Assembly: GCF_900094585.1 (NCBI RefSeq)
Contig: NZ_FMAG01000007.1
Location: forward strand, 62,001 to 126,000
DNA: 64,000 nucleotides
Reading direction: 5' to 3'
DNA from: Martinezella multihospitum
GTDB lineage: Bacteria > Pseudomonadota > Alphaproteobacteria > Rhizobiales > Rhizobiaceae
Under the pieces are notes generated by a model. That model worked only from the letters and a program-made list of their open reading frames with translations. It did not search any database and was not told the origin of the DNA. Each line of letters opens with the position of its first letter. Position 1 is the stretch's first letter. Positions 9,057-18,224 of this stretch are shown here, piece by piece. The translations under genes and the position numbers were made by a program.

Positions 9057-9790
9057 CCGTTTCAGAACAGAACGACATGGCCGGCTGGCCGCCGGAAAAT
9101 ACCGTATTCCCTGTCTCCAGCATCGATCTTGCCGTCCTTCCCGGAGAACATCCCTTTCATGTTCGCGAGCGGGAGGCGGCGCAAGAGAATTGGGCAAGGG
9201 AAATCGCTGCCAATCCGGCCCTCTACGATGGCCGCATGGTGTTCCAGCACCGGCTGTCGATCGTTGATGGCGCTGTGACGGGGGGAGCCTATGTGACATC
9301 TTTCTCGACGTTTCTCTGGTGGCGCAAGCAGAGGCAGCCGGGTGGCTTTCATCTTTTCGGCCTTGCGGTTGTGGTGTCGTGCGATGATGCGATCATCGCG
9401 ATCCGCATGGCGCCGCATACGGCCAATCCCGGACAGGTCTATTGCGCTGCCGGATCGCTGGATGAGAATGATATCGTTGGCGGGTATGCCGATGTGGCGG
9501 GCAATATGCGGCGCGAAGTGCTGGAGGAGACCGGTCTGGATCTGAACGATGCAACGGCAGATCCTCAATACTACGCTACCCATATAAGCCGCTCGGTCAC
9601 GCTCTTCCGTGTTTTCCATTTTCCCTGGACAGCCGAGGAGATGCTGCGGCGAATCGAGGCACATGTGCTGGTTTCCGAAGAGGATGAAGTCGATGGCGTA
9701 GTCGCAATCCGATCAGCTGACTCCGCGGCGCAGCGTTACAATGTCGCGATGCTGCCGATCCTCGCCTGGTTCTTCGGTGACGACAGATAG
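9053..9790 (+). CDS. NUDIX hydrolase-like protein
   Basis: A 245-residue protein whose ATG overlaps the stop of the preceding gene (ATGA), indicating translational coupling. A Nudix box ends in MRREVLEETGLDL around residues 155-170, preceded by AAGSLDENDI, which fits GX5EX7REUXEEXGU with a longer insertion. The N-terminal 100 residues are less conserved. Nudix enzymes hydrolyse nucleoside diphosphate derivatives; the substrate is unknown. Coupling to the EEP-type nuclease/phosphatase gene suggests a shared nucleotide-related role. Confidence 0.75.
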   Translation: MTVSEQNDMAGWPPENTVFPVSSIDLAVLPGEHPFHVREREAAQENWAREIAANPALYDGRMVFQHRLSIVDGAVTGGAYVTSFSTFLWWRKQRQPGGFHLFGLAVVVSCDDAIIAIRMAPHTANPGQVYCAAGSLDENDIVGGYADVAGNMRREVLEETGLDLNDATADPQYYATHISRSVTLFRVFHFPWTAEEMLRRIEAHVLVSEEDEVDGVVAIRSADSAAQRYNVAMLPILAWFFGDDR

Positions 9791-9846
9791 CTTAGGCTTG
9801 CGCTGGGGTCGCTTGCCGTTATGAATATTCAAGTCTGGAAGCATGG

Positions 9847-10776
9847 ATGGAGGCCGGATTGGCGCGCAGCTACAGTGTCTATGATGTGTTCACCGACAGC
9901 AAACTGGCGGGCAATCCACTCGCGATCATCTTCGATGCCGAGGGGTTGAGCGACGAGGCGATGCAGGCGATCGCCAGGGAGATGAACCTTTCCGAGACCG
10001 TATTCGTGCTGCCGCCGCAAAATCCCGCCCATACGGCGAGCCTGCGAATATTCACGCCGGGTCGCGAACTGCCTTTTGCCGGGCATCCGACCGTCGGCAC
10101 TGCGATCGCCTTGGCGGAGAAGACGCATGCCAATCATGGCGGAGATCTCGATCTCGTTTCCGTTCTCGACGAGCGCGTCGGGCCGGTGCGCTGTGCCATC
10201 AAGCTGCGACAGAACAAGGCGAGCTTTGCCGAGTTCGACTTGCCGAAAAAGTCGCAGGAGATCCTTCTGCCGCTCGACAAGGCCGACATCGCCAACGCGC
10301 TCAGCCTGAAAATCACCGAGATCGGCTTCGAGAACCATGTCCCCTCCATCTGGAGTGCCGGGGTGCCGTTCCTTCTGGTGCCGGTGCATGATGTCGGCGC
10401 GGCGGAAAGGCTGGAATTCGATCTGCAGCTCTGGGAGAAGACGGTGCCCTTCGTCGACGGCGCGCTTGCCTCGGCTTTCATTTACTGTCGCGGCGGCGTC
10501 AATCACGTTGCCAAATTCCATGCGCGCATGTTCCCCGTGGGAATGGGCATCGTCGAGGACCCGGCGACAGGTGCTGCGGTGGCGGCGCTATCCGGTGCGA
10601 TCAATCAGTTCGACGCGCTGCCGGATGGACATCATCCGGTCATCATAGAGCAGGGCATCGAGATGGGACGGCCATCGCTGATTCATCTTCACCTCGACAT
10701 CGATGGCGGCCTGATCGCCAATGCACGTATTGGCGGCCAGGCGGTGCGTGTTGCGTCAGGAATTCTTGAGCTTTGA
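9847..10776 (+). CDS. PhzF-family protein (phenazine biosynthesis-like isomerase fold)
   Basis: A 309-residue protein with the two-lobed diaminopimelate-epimerase-like fold of the PhzF family. Visible motifs are the opening YSVYDVFTDSKLAGNPLA, the catalytic glutamate in NLSETVFVLPP, the motif PGRELPFAGHPTVGTA, and EDPATGAAVAALSG in the C-terminal lobe. Most bacterial members have unknown substrates and are not linked to phenazines. No phenazine genes are nearby, so a general isomerase or hydrolase annotation is safest. Confidence 0.88.
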   Translation: MEAGLARSYSVYDVFTDSKLAGNPLAIIFDAEGLSDEAMQAIAREMNLSETVFVLPPQNPAHTASLRIFTPGRELPFAGHPTVGTAIALAEKTHANHGGDLDLVSVLDERVGPVRCAIKLRQNKASFAEFDLPKKSQEILLPLDKADIANALSLKITEIGFENHVPSIWSAGVPFLLVPVHDVGAAERLEFDLQLWEKTVPFVDGALASAFIYCRGGVNHVAKFHARMFPVGMGIVEDPATGAAVAALSGAINQFDALPDGHHPVIIEQGIEMGRPSLIHLHLDIDGGLIANARIGGQAVRVASGILEL

Positions 10777-10900
10777 TTTTATTGAGTTTTCGGCGGTCTC
10801 TGAAATTTTTTTGACAAAAAAACAAAGAAAATTCGTCTGGCCGCTGGACAATCAAACCGATCCTATTTATATGCCCGGTCACGCCGCCAGCAAGCGGTAC

Positions 10901-10976
<76 letters not shown>

Positions 10977-11407
10977 AAAACCTCTTGAAATCGTTGACTA
11001 ATCTGTAACGTCTCAAGGGTTTTCGGCTGCGCGGTTTCCAACGCATCGGAAACGGCTTCCAATTCACTTTCCGCCTTTCACCAGTTCCACAACCTCCGTC
11101 GCAGACGGCGAACGTTGGGCGTCGACAAGCGTCGAATGGAAGCGACATGGTTTGTGTCAGGGCAATATGAGGTGAGGACGGCTCGTGCCGCCCTGAATGG
11201 CCTCAGGAACAGTTGTAGGACGATTTTCTGGTCGGGCTGGATTTGATTTGGCTTTCGAAGCTATTGTTTCTGTCCAGGCCTTTTGCCAGCTCAATGATTT
11301 CCTGTTCTTGATAGCAAGTTAGCGAGTACTGCCGCATAAGGCGTGCGCTCGCCCGTCGCCTGATCGGACAAGCGGTGGTCGATGTTTTCGGCCGGCAGGG
11401 TTTCGGA
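10977..11407. other. gene-free region downstream of tRNA-Lys
   Basis: No convincing reading frame. Bases 10980-11025 can form an imperfect stem (CTTGA/TCAAG with flanking CC/GG) ending in TTTT, which may terminate the tRNA transcript. The rest shows no direct repeat of the tRNA 3' end that I could find and no intact integrase gene, although such sites are common integration targets. Confidence 0.4.
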
Positions 11408-11704
11408 TCAGTCGGAGAGCCTGCCCAGCAGAAGACCGGTAAATAGGCCGAGTAGCGCTGTCACGATCAGGACCGAGCTCGTGGCTGTCGGATTTTCCCT
11501 TGCGGCCTGCACCACGTTCCGGCCCTCGGAGCGGGCATGGTCCGCGATGCTTGCAACTTTTCCCCTTGCCGAAGAAAGGGCCTCGTCGGCACGATCCGAG
11601 GCACTGTCGATCCGCCGTGCTAATTCGGTGGAGAGCTTATCGATCTGGCTGCGGAGCTCGTTGATCTGAGCGTTGATATCCTTGTCCAGCGAGACGTCGG
11701 CCAT
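11408..11704 (-). CDS. DUF883/ElaB-YqjD-like membrane-anchored protein
   Basis: A 98-residue protein. An N-terminal amphipathic coiled coil (INELRSQIDKLSTELARRID, then SARGKVASIADHARSEGR) is followed by one C-terminal membrane helix, SSVLIVTALLGLFTGLLLG. AAGGAG lies six bases before the start. This matches the DUF883 family of inner-membrane proteins that bind ribosomes or act in stress and stationary phase in enterobacteria. No operon partner is visible. Confidence 0.75.
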   Translation of the reverse strand: MADVSLDKDINAQINELRSQIDKLSTELARRIDSASDRADEALSSARGKVASIADHARSEGRNVVQAARENPTATSSVLIVTALLGLFTGLLLGRLSD

Positions 11705-11859
11705 GATGTTCTCCTTGATAGCGGGAAGCGCCTTTAGGAACGAACGGTGGCCTGCTTTGGTTCCCCATTGCGGTGGATTGATGCCGGGATGCTGCAGTCG
11801 TTGCTGTATCCTCAGGGCGAAGCCCTGAAAAGCTGCCGGGGTCGTGATCTTGTCTGAGG

Positions 11860-12162
11860 CTAGTGGGGCTGGCTATCGTTACCTGCGTTCTTCAACGCGG
11901 CATTGATTTTATTCCAGGTGGATATGGCCGCACTGGCAAAAATCGCGGGTTCGGTCTGGGTGCCGCACGAATAACATCTCACAAACCAGTCGTCCTTTGT
12001 CTTGCGTTGAAGGTGGGCCTTGTCTGGCCCACAGCGGAAGCACGGTTCCAATGGCCACCTGGCAAGTGCCGCCTTAGCCTTCATGGCGTCTATGCTCCCC
12101 AGGAGGTAGATCAGTCCGCCAACGATCGCAAAGAAGATCAATAGTTTCAGCAGGTCTTCCAT
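11860..12162 (-). CDS. small membrane protein with a Lar-like zinc-ribbon domain
   Basis: A 100-residue protein. A membrane helix at residues 5-24 (LLIFFAIVGGLIYLLGSI) is followed by a soluble domain with C-F-R-C near 42-45 and C-Y-S-C-G near 68-72, then the pattern T-x-x-A-x-x-A-x-x-x-W-N-K. The spacing of two CxxC pairs and the A...W-N ending resemble Lar/restriction-alleviation zinc-ribbon domains. Function unknown. AAGGGG precedes the ATG at 12162; a GTG lies one codon earlier. Confidence 0.6.
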   Translation of the reverse strand: MEDLLKLLIFFAIVGGLIYLLGSIDAMKAKAALARWPLEPCFRCGPDKAHLQRKTKDDWFVRCYSCGTQTEPAIFASAAISTWNKINAALKNAGNDSQPH

Positions 12163-12230
12163 CACGTCCCCTTGGCTATCGATGCAGGTTATTCCTATTC
12201 GTTCGTCGTCCTGCAGAACGGCTTCTCTTC

Positions 12231-12509
12231 TTAGCCCCGCTTGAGACGAGCCTCGCTATCCTGCATCTCTCGCATAGTCTCCCGTTGAACGGCGTCTGAG
12301 CAGTAGAGCAAGCCGTGAGACGGGAAGGAATGAACGATCCCCCTGATGGAAGGCAAAGCCCGGTTCAGCGCAGATGCAGCAGAAACGCCGTTGGTGCGGT
12401 TACCGACATCGTGAAGAGAAATAGGGACAGCCCATATTTCAGCCTTCTGATGCGGCGTGTCTTTGTGCCATCCCAATCGTAATTCATAAGTATATCCCTT
12501 TTGCTTCAT
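12231..12509 (-). CDS. hypothetical protein, 92 residues
   Basis: An open frame of 92 codons starting MKQKGYTYELRLGWHKDTPH, with GGCAAG seven bases upstream. There is no recognisable domain, signal peptide or membrane segment. It runs in the same direction as the preceding small genes. The protein is mixed alpha/beta in composition with one cysteine. Its reality is uncertain. Confidence 0.4.
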   Translation of the reverse strand: MKQKGYTYELRLGWHKDTPHQKAEIWAVPISLHDVGNRTNGVSAASALNRALPSIRGIVHSFPSHGLLYCSDAVQRETMREMQDSEARLKRG

Positions 12510-12816
12510 GTCTTGCCGATGCCGATAAATATCCTAGGAATTGTTTGCGCGAAGCTTGTGGAATATTTTTCTTAGGTCGGTGAATAGACGTGTCGGATTA
12601 TACAATCCCGCGCTGCAATGTTGACCTTGATTTTTGCAAGTATAACCATGCAGATTCACTCTCAAATCAAAAGGACTTCGATCCGGCTCTTTTTGGGGGG
12701 TCTCGTTAGATCCATACTCTTTGATTTGACGACTGCGACGATGAAGAGCTTGCGTCGGAGCTGCAAAAGCGGCTCTTCGATCGTGTTATATTCGGACGAT
12801 CGCGATCGGAGATTGC
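12510..12816. other. gene-free interval, AT-richer than its surroundings
   Basis: About 300 bases between the divergent hypothetical and nucleotidyltransferase genes. No reading frame or strong hairpin was found. It presumably holds promoters for both directions. Confidence 0.3.
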
Positions 12817-13599
12817 ATGCAGACCGCAACATCGGAAATTCCGGCGGAAGCCCGCGCGGCTTTGGCAATTGCCAAGGAAGTTTTCGGCGAGCATCTCCGG
12901 GCCGTCTATCTGCACGGATCGGCGGTCGCGGGCGGATTGCGGCCGCAAAGTGATGTGGATGTTTTGGCAATCATCGATCGCCCGATGACTGATTCCATGC
13001 GCAAACGCCTGCTTGCTCATCTGCTGGCGGTTTCGGGTCGTCACCCAGTCCGGCCTGGTGCTCCGCGCTGCATCGAACTCATGGTGTTTCTGAAGGATCA
13101 TCTTGCGGCACCACCTTTTCCGGCCTGTAGCGAGTTCGTCTATGGTGAGTGGCTGCGCGACAGCTTCGAGGCCGGCGGGTTCCCCGAGCCTCTTTGTGAT
13201 CCGGACATCACGCTCGTCCTGGCTCAGGCGCGACAGCAGGCTCTAACGCTATTTGGCCGGGGTCCTGGTGATCTTCTTGCCGAAATTCCAGCGGAAGACA
13301 TAGGACGCGCTCTGCGGGAGGCGCTGCCGGCCTTGCTTGCCAACCTGCATGGAGATGAGCGGAATGTCCTGCTGACACTGGCCCGCATGTGGAGAACGGC
13401 AGCGACAGGGGAATTCGTCAGCAAGGACATCGCCGCCGATTGGGTCATGCAGCGCCCGTCCGAACAAGCAATCCGAACGGCCATGCAGCTCGCTCGCGAT
13501 GCCTACTTGGGAGAAATACAGGATGATTGGAGGTTTCGACGGGAGGAGGCTCGCCACGCGGCGACCTATCTGCATCGGCAGATCCTGTCGTTGCTATAG
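12817..13599 (+). CDS. AadA-like aminoglycoside adenylyltransferase (ANT(3'')/ANT(9) family)
   Basis: A 260-residue nucleotidyltransferase. The N-terminal NT domain has YLHGSAVAGGLRPQSDVDVL, the G-S...D-x-D signature that binds Mg-ATP, at about residues 31-50. It is followed by an all-helical domain of the DUF4111 type with GDERNVLLTLARMWRTA. CGGAG precedes the ATG. Enzymes of this family add AMP to spectinomycin or streptomycin. A chromosomal rhizobial homologue may confer intrinsic resistance or act on another substrate. No integron attC site or other mobile sequence is visible nearby. Confidence 0.82.
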   Translation: MQTATSEIPAEARAALAIAKEVFGEHLRAVYLHGSAVAGGLRPQSDVDVLAIIDRPMTDSMRKRLLAHLLAVSGRHPVRPGAPRCIELMVFLKDHLAAPPFPACSEFVYGEWLRDSFEAGGFPEPLCDPDITLVLAQARQQALTLFGRGPGDLLAEIPAEDIGRALREALPALLANLHGDERNVLLTLARMWRTAATGEFVSKDIAADWVMQRPSEQAIRTAMQLARDAYLGEIQDDWRFRREEARHAATYLHRQILSLL

Positions 13600-13725
13600 G
13601 CGGCTGCCCATATGGGCTGACCATGTCGGCCTGATTGGCCTTGCCAGCTGGTTCAGCTGTGCACTTCAAGTCACGTCAGACATGTCCGCCTGACGGCAAT
13701 GGCCATCGCTTTCGACCGTATGCGG

Positions 13726-13830
13726 TCAGTGCTTCTTATGCCCGCCTTCCATGACGCTGAACACGAAGATGGCGGCCAGAATCAGCACCAGAGTATAGTC
13801 GAATGCGGTGAGCAGACGAAGTAGTTCCAT
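13726..13830 (-). CDS. 34-residue single-pass membrane miniprotein
   Basis: A short frame reading MELLRLLTAFDYTLVLILAA and ending in a charged tail, EGGHKKH. It has one hydrophobic helix of about 18 residues with a basic C-terminus. A strong GGAGGAG site lies 7-8 bases before the ATG at 13830, much better than expected by chance. The length and shape match small membrane proteins that accompany larger membrane complexes, but no such partner is adjacent. Function unknown. Confidence 0.6.
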   Translation of the reverse strand: MELLRLLTAFDYTLVLILAAIFVFSVMEGGHKKH

Positions 13831-14133
13831 GATGTTTCTCCTCCCACAGAGAACACGAACCAGAACAACCGCTAGTATGTTCCTCTAACAGGTGTATGCC
13901 AAGTTTTTTTCATCTTGCGATGCAAAAACAATGTTGTGCGAGGCACAAATAACCGCTTGTTTGCAAAGGCATATCAGCACTGTATTGACTGCCGTTGGTT
14001 GCAGAGATGGCGGGCACGCGCTGTAATCGTGTTGTCAATAAATTTTATAGAGTATATCATTATCTCAATGATAATTGCGGTTGCCCGACGGATGTAGAGT
14101 TCGCGTGGCGATCGATCTGGAGGAAGTTGGCGA
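13831..14133. promoter_or_regulatory. AT-rich intergenic region with inverted repeat
   Basis: About 300 bases without a gene. ATTATC (14059-14064) and GATAAT (14070-14075), spaced by five bases, lie about 60-75 bases upstream of the TTG start of the FAD/NAD(P) gene, suggesting an operator or promoter element. Confidence 0.35.
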
Positions 14134-15594
14134 TTGACCATTGGCTCGGACCACCAGGCGCCTGATTTGCCTGTTATCGTCATAGTCGGCGGCGGCGTTT
14201 CCGGGACGGCGGTTGCCTTCCATTTGCTACAGAAGCAGTCGGTGCGGGGCGGTCAGCCCTTTATATTCGAGCCAAGGGAGCGTTTGGGGGCAGGGCTTGC
14301 CTACGACACGCAAGATCCTGCTCACCGTATCAATGTGCCGGCGGCGAAGATGAGCCTGCTGCCCGATGACATCGAACATTTTCAGCGCTGGCTGCTGGAG
14401 AATGACGCGCTTGCAAATGATGATGCGGCGGTCGCCGTCAATGGCAGTTTTTTTCCGCGGCGCTCCGTTTTCGGAAACTATATCAATAGCATGATCCGCC
14501 CTTTCCTCGAGAATGGGCGGCTCCTCCATGTCAGGCAAAGTGTCGAGCGTATTCAGAGGACGGGCAACCGTTGGACGGTCATCGGTGCCGGCGGGCAGCG
14601 CGTGGATGCTGATATTCTCGTCATCGCCACCAGCCATCCGTCCCCTTTGCCGCCACAAGTGCTGCAGGATGCGCTTGCCGATCACCCGCGGTTCATTCCC
14701 GATCCGACGCGACCGAATGCACTTGCGGCCATTCGCGCCGAGGATCGGGTTCTGGTCGTCGGCAATGGTTTGACCTCGGCCGACGTCATTGCCTCGCTCG
14801 AACTCAGGGGTCACAAGGGGCCGGTCACCGCCATATCCCGACGCGGTCTTCGCTCGCGTGGCCATGCCGCGGTCAAGCAGGAACCGTTCGGCGATTTTGC
14901 CACTCAGCCGTCGAAGACGGCAGTTGAGCTGCTGCGTAGCGTGCGGGCCGCCATCCGAAAGGCGCAAGGCGAAGGCCGCAGCTGGCATGCCGTCATTGAT
15001 CAGGTGAGGGCGCAGGGCCGGCATGTCTGGCATGCGCTGCCGATCGCGGAGCGGCGGCGTCTCGTCCGGCATTTGAGGCCGTTTTGGGATGTGCATCGGT
15101 TTCGCGTCGCGCCGCAGGTGGAGGCTGTCAGCGAAGGGGCGCTTGCAAGCGGCCGGCTGGAAATACTGGCGGCTTCGGTCGCGGCTGTCGGCGTTGCCGG
15201 TGGCGTCGTCGACTGCACCCTGCGACTCAGCCGTTCAGAACTGTCCATTGAAAGGCAATTCGATGCGGTCGTGGTTACCACCGGACCGGGGCACCGCGGG
15301 ATTCTGCAATCGCAGGGCTGGATCGATGAGCTATCCAAGGCCGGATATCTCGCGATGGATCCCGCACGGCTGGGGTTTTCCTGCGACACCCGATCACGGG
15401 CGCTTACCGCCGATGGAACGGTGGTTCCTTCCTTGTTTATCTCCGGACCGCTTGCGCGCGGAACCTTCGGCGAATTGATGGGATTGCCCGAGGTGGTCGA
15501 GCATGCCGTTCTGGTGGCCGACCAGGTGGCCGGCGCGATCGCCGACTATGGGCGTGGGCAAAGGAAGGCATATTTGGACAGTAGCGCCGCCTAA
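14134..15594 (+). CDS. FAD/NAD(P)-binding protein (NAD_binding_9 type), paralogue 1
   Basis: A 486-residue flavoprotein-like enzyme. The N-terminal dinucleotide site is VIVIVGGGVSGTAVAFHLL. A conserved family block, GAGLAYDTQDPAHRINVPAAKM, follows in broken form, and a second nucleotide site, VLVVGNGLTSADVIASL, lies near residue 205. The start is TTG at 14134 with GGAGGAAG seven bases upstream. It is clearly paralogous to the protein at 18225: both share the blocks ISRRG and W-H/R-x-L-P with a downstream H-L-R. The family often sits beside sulfonate and sulfur-scavenging genes. The reaction is unknown. Confidence 0.8.
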   Translation: MTIGSDHQAPDLPVIVIVGGGVSGTAVAFHLLQKQSVRGGQPFIFEPRERLGAGLAYDTQDPAHRINVPAAKMSLLPDDIEHFQRWLLENDALANDDAAVAVNGSFFPRRSVFGNYINSMIRPFLENGRLLHVRQSVERIQRTGNRWTVIGAGGQRVDADILVIATSHPSPLPPQVLQDALADHPRFIPDPTRPNALAAIRAEDRVLVVGNGLTSADVIASLELRGHKGPVTAISRRGLRSRGHAAVKQEPFGDFATQPSKTAVELLRSVRAAIRKAQGEGRSWHAVIDQVRAQGRHVWHALPIAERRRLVRHLRPFWDVHRFRVAPQVEAVSEGALASGRLEILAASVAAVGVAGGVVDCTLRLSRSELSIERQFDAVVVTTGPGHRGILQSQGWIDELSKAGYLAMDPARLGFSCDTRSRALTADGTVVPSLFISGPLARGTFGELMGLPEVVEHAVLVADQVAGAIADYGRGQRKAYLDSSAA

Positions 15595-15622
15595 AATCCA
15601 AGAAAAGCCGCAAATTCGTTGC

Positions 15623-15643
15623 TTAGGCGATACAATTGCCTAA
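15623..15643. promoter_or_regulatory. inverted repeat upstream of the Rrf2 regulator gene
   Basis: TTAGGC (15623-15628) and GCCTAA (15638-15643) form an inverted repeat with a 9-base spacer in a markedly AT-rich region. A second pair, ACTCA/TGAGT, follows within 40 bases. The position about 160 bases before the regulator gene suggests an autoregulatory operator. Confidence 0.4.
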
Positions 15644-15801
15644 ATTTACTCATATAAACTATACAATTTGTGAGTTACTATCTTGTTCGTAAGGGGCTGC
15701 GGGGTTACTTCCGCAATCCATGCTGACAGGACCGGCCCGTTGAGTCTCTCTCGAGCCACGCCGGGTTTTCAACAATCGACTTTGCAGTAAAGCGGACGGC
15801 G

Positions 15802-16269
15802 ATGCTTACGAAAAAAGGAAAATACGGACTGAAGGCGCTGGTGGATCTCGCACGTCTCGGTCCGGGTGAAACCGCGTTCATCAACGATATCGCGTTACGC
15901 AACAATATTCCGAAGAAGTTTCTCGATACCATCCTCCTCGAATTGCGAAACGCCGGCGTGTTGCGTTCGAAGAAGGGGCCGGGCGGCGGTTATTCGCTGT
16001 CGCGTCCCGCATCGGAAATCCGCATCGGCCATGTCATCCGCACCTTGGACGGTCCGCTCGCGCCGATCCGCTGCGCCAGCCGCACGGCCTATGAAGCCTG
16101 CGACGACTGTTCCGATCCGGAGCGCTGTCAGGTGCGGCGCTCCATGACGGAGGTGCGTGACGCTATTGCCGAGATTCTCGACAACATGTCGCTGGAGCAG
16201 TTCGTTGCCGGCGGCGCAGACGTTGAGATCCCGGAACGGGAAGACCGCCGGGCTTCACACATCGGCTGA
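15802..16269 (+). CDS. Rrf2-family transcriptional regulator with iron-sulfur ligand cysteines
   Basis: A 155-residue protein with the Rrf2 winged helix: KKGKYGLKALVDLARL at the start, then the recognition helix and the GPGGGYSLSRP wing. The sensor segment around residues 93-113 carries four cysteines (RCASRTAYEACDDCSDPERC), the kind of arrangement that holds an Fe-S cluster in IscR and RsrR-type members. The neighbours are the SfnB-like oxidoreductase and two FAD proteins, so control of sulfur scavenging is a plausible role. Confidence 0.88.
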   Translation: MLTKKGKYGLKALVDLARLGPGETAFINDIALRNNIPKKFLDTILLELRNAGVLRSKKGPGGGYSLSRPASEIRIGHVIRTLDGPLAPIRCASRTAYEACDDCSDPERCQVRRSMTEVRDAIAEILDNMSLEQFVAGGADVEIPEREDRRASHIG

Positions 16270-16292
16270 CCTTGCCGATTCTCCTGTGCCCG

Positions 16293-17510
16293 TTAAGGCA
16301 AGGAGGTCTTCGATGGCTTTACGCCGTTGAGGTGGTAATTGCCGACGATGTGGTATTTCCGGCGGGCCGGTTCATGCAGGGTGTGAATGCGGGCGTTGCG
16401 CCAGTGGCGGTCGAGGTTAAGTCCGATGCGCGCAGATTCCGTGCCCGCAAGCTCGAACAGGGTGTCGGCTGCTTCCATCGCGATATCGGCCGTAATCGTC
16501 TGGGCCGCCGCAACCGAGAGCGCGGCGTCGATAACATGATCTTCGGTGAGATTGATCTGCGCGGCATCGATCTTGCTGCCGGCGCGCTCCACCATCGCCG
16601 TCGCCGCTTCGATGCGGATGGCAATCTCGCCGATCCTCGTCACGATCAGCGGATCATTGACGGCTCGCTCATCCCCGTTGCCGTCGCCTGAGTGAGAGCC
16701 GGTCCGCACGAATTCCATCGTCGCCGCCAGCGCGGAGCGGGCAATACCGAGATTGATGCCGGCGCGCGTGAGCTGGTTCACGCTGTCGATCACTGTGGGT
16801 TCAGCCAGTTTTTCTCGGTGCTGGAACAGGGCATCGGCATTGAGATAGACATTATGCAATATGGTCGTGCCGTTTCCGGAGGTGCGCTGACCGAAGCCAT
16901 CCCAGTCATCAATGATCTGGATGCCCTCCGTATTTCTGGACACGACAGCGGCAATCAGCCCCTTGCGTTTGTCCGTCGCGAATAGCGCGATCCAGTCCGA
17001 AAACAGGATGCTGGCGGAAGGCTGGCTTCGTCCGTTGAGGCGGAAGCCGAGCCCGTCCGCTGTCAGATGTAGGGAATGCTGGTCGGTGCCGCTTGCACCG
17101 GATTCGCAAAAGATGGCGCCGAAACGATCGCCGATAATGGCGCGGTCGAAAAGGGATGCCCGCTGGTCCTCGCCGCCCCCAATTCTCACCGCTTCCAGCA
17201 CATGAAAATGCGTTTGCAATATTTGCGCTATGGAAGGATCGGCCTCGGCGAGGATGGCAATGACCTCGGCGAGGACGCAGTTCGAAATATCGATCCCACC
17301 ATGTTCCGAAGGAACGGAAATCCCAAGCAGGCCTGACTGCGACAGGGCCTCGACCTCGTCATAGGGCAGGATGCGGTTGATGTCGCGATCGCTTGCCTGC
17401 TGAGCGAAGTCGGCCGCGAGCGAACGTGCGATGTCGAGCGCTTCCTCTTCGCTTTGGACGCGATGGGCGGGCGGCCTGATGCGTTCGTGCAACTGCGAGA
17501 CAGTCCCCAT
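16293..17510 (-). CDS. SfnB-like sulfur-acquisition flavin oxidoreductase (acyl-CoA dehydrogenase fold)
   Basis: A 405-residue protein of the acyl-CoA dehydrogenase superfamily. The N-terminal helical domain holds LLGISVPSEHGGIDISNCVLAEVIA, the central beta domain GDRFGAIFCESG and GFGQRTSGNGTTIL, and the C-terminal helical bundle ends in NARIHTLHEPARRKYHIVG. That ending and the opening RIxSEEEAL pattern are characteristic of SfnB and dibenzothiophene-desulfurisation relatives that use FMNH2. GGAGTGG precedes the ATG. It is convergent with the Rrf2 gene. The likely substrates are sulfones or sulfonates. Confidence 0.82.
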   Translation of the reverse strand: MGTVSQLHERIRPPAHRVQSEEEALDIARSLAADFAQQASDRDINRILPYDEVEALSQSGLLGISVPSEHGGIDISNCVLAEVIAILAEADPSIAQILQTHFHVLEAVRIGGGEDQRASLFDRAIIGDRFGAIFCESGASGTDQHSLHLTADGLGFRLNGRSQPSASILFSDWIALFATDKRKGLIAAVVSRNTEGIQIIDDWDGFGQRTSGNGTTILHNVYLNADALFQHREKLAEPTVIDSVNQLTRAGINLGIARSALAATMEFVRTGSHSGDGNGDERAVNDPLIVTRIGEIAIRIEAATAMVERAGSKIDAAQINLTEDHVIDAALSVAAAQTITADIAMEAADTLFELAGTESARIGLNLDRHWRNARIHTLHEPARRKYHIVGNYHLNGVKPSKTSLP

Positions 17511-18224
17511 TCACCACTCCTCGGCCAGCGCCAGGTCGGTTTCTCAGGCGCGGCAAATCCGTGCGATCTTAATTTCGATGGCTGGAGTGTACAACGGGTT
17601 TTCCTGGCGCATTCATATCGCGCCCTCGGGCATGATCGGCGTCGACCACTGAAATTGTAAGCGCGCGGCCCGATATAATGCGCTGAGGATAGCAAGTTGC
17701 GAACCCTCTTCTCTGCGGCCAATGAATATCGGAAGCCGCTTCATAAGTTGATCCTAGAGCTTGGAATTGCTTTCCCTTTTTGCCGGTCGACGCAAACGCA
17801 GGATAGGAACGGGTGTTCGGTCATCTGCCGTTTTCTGTGCCGCAGCCTCGTCGACCCTATTTCGCCCGGACAAGAAAGCACTTGCTAGCGGAGCGTTTTC
17901 GCGCTTTCATATACGACTAAATAAGTAGACAATGGCAATAATTCTGCTGCCTGATGGCTTTTGACGAAGTGATCATATGGTGGCCGATTGCAGGCATCTG
18001 GTGTTGGATCAGAGTTGGACCTGCCTGTCGCATCTTTCATTTTGGAAGGGATTCCCGATTGAAGAAGCGCGACGCATTGAGAACGGAAGCGGCTTTTATG
18101 CGTTTTGTCGGCCGCAGTTCCAAGGTTGCCGAGGCCCGGATATCGGCGTCTGTGTTTCCGGACCTGTGAAGTGAGCAAGCCCCAAGAAAGGCATGATCGA
18201 CCACCTCTTGCCCCAGGAGTTGAT
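17511..18224. other. 714-base region without a convincing gene
   Basis: Lies between the divergently oriented SfnB-like and FAD/NAD(P) genes. Short open frames occur on both strands near 17885-18178, but none has a good ribosome site or a recognisable protein. It may hold promoters for both genes or a decayed gene. Confidence 0.35.

Noticed and set aside
12817..13599. AadA-like gene as part of a resistance integron
   Set aside because: No attC site, integrase or insertion sequence lies nearby, and codon use looks like the neighbouring chromosome.
17885..18178. Overlapping short frames on both strands upstream of the second FAD/NAD(P) gene
   Set aside because: None has a convincing ribosome site or recognisable protein, and composition does not favour coding.
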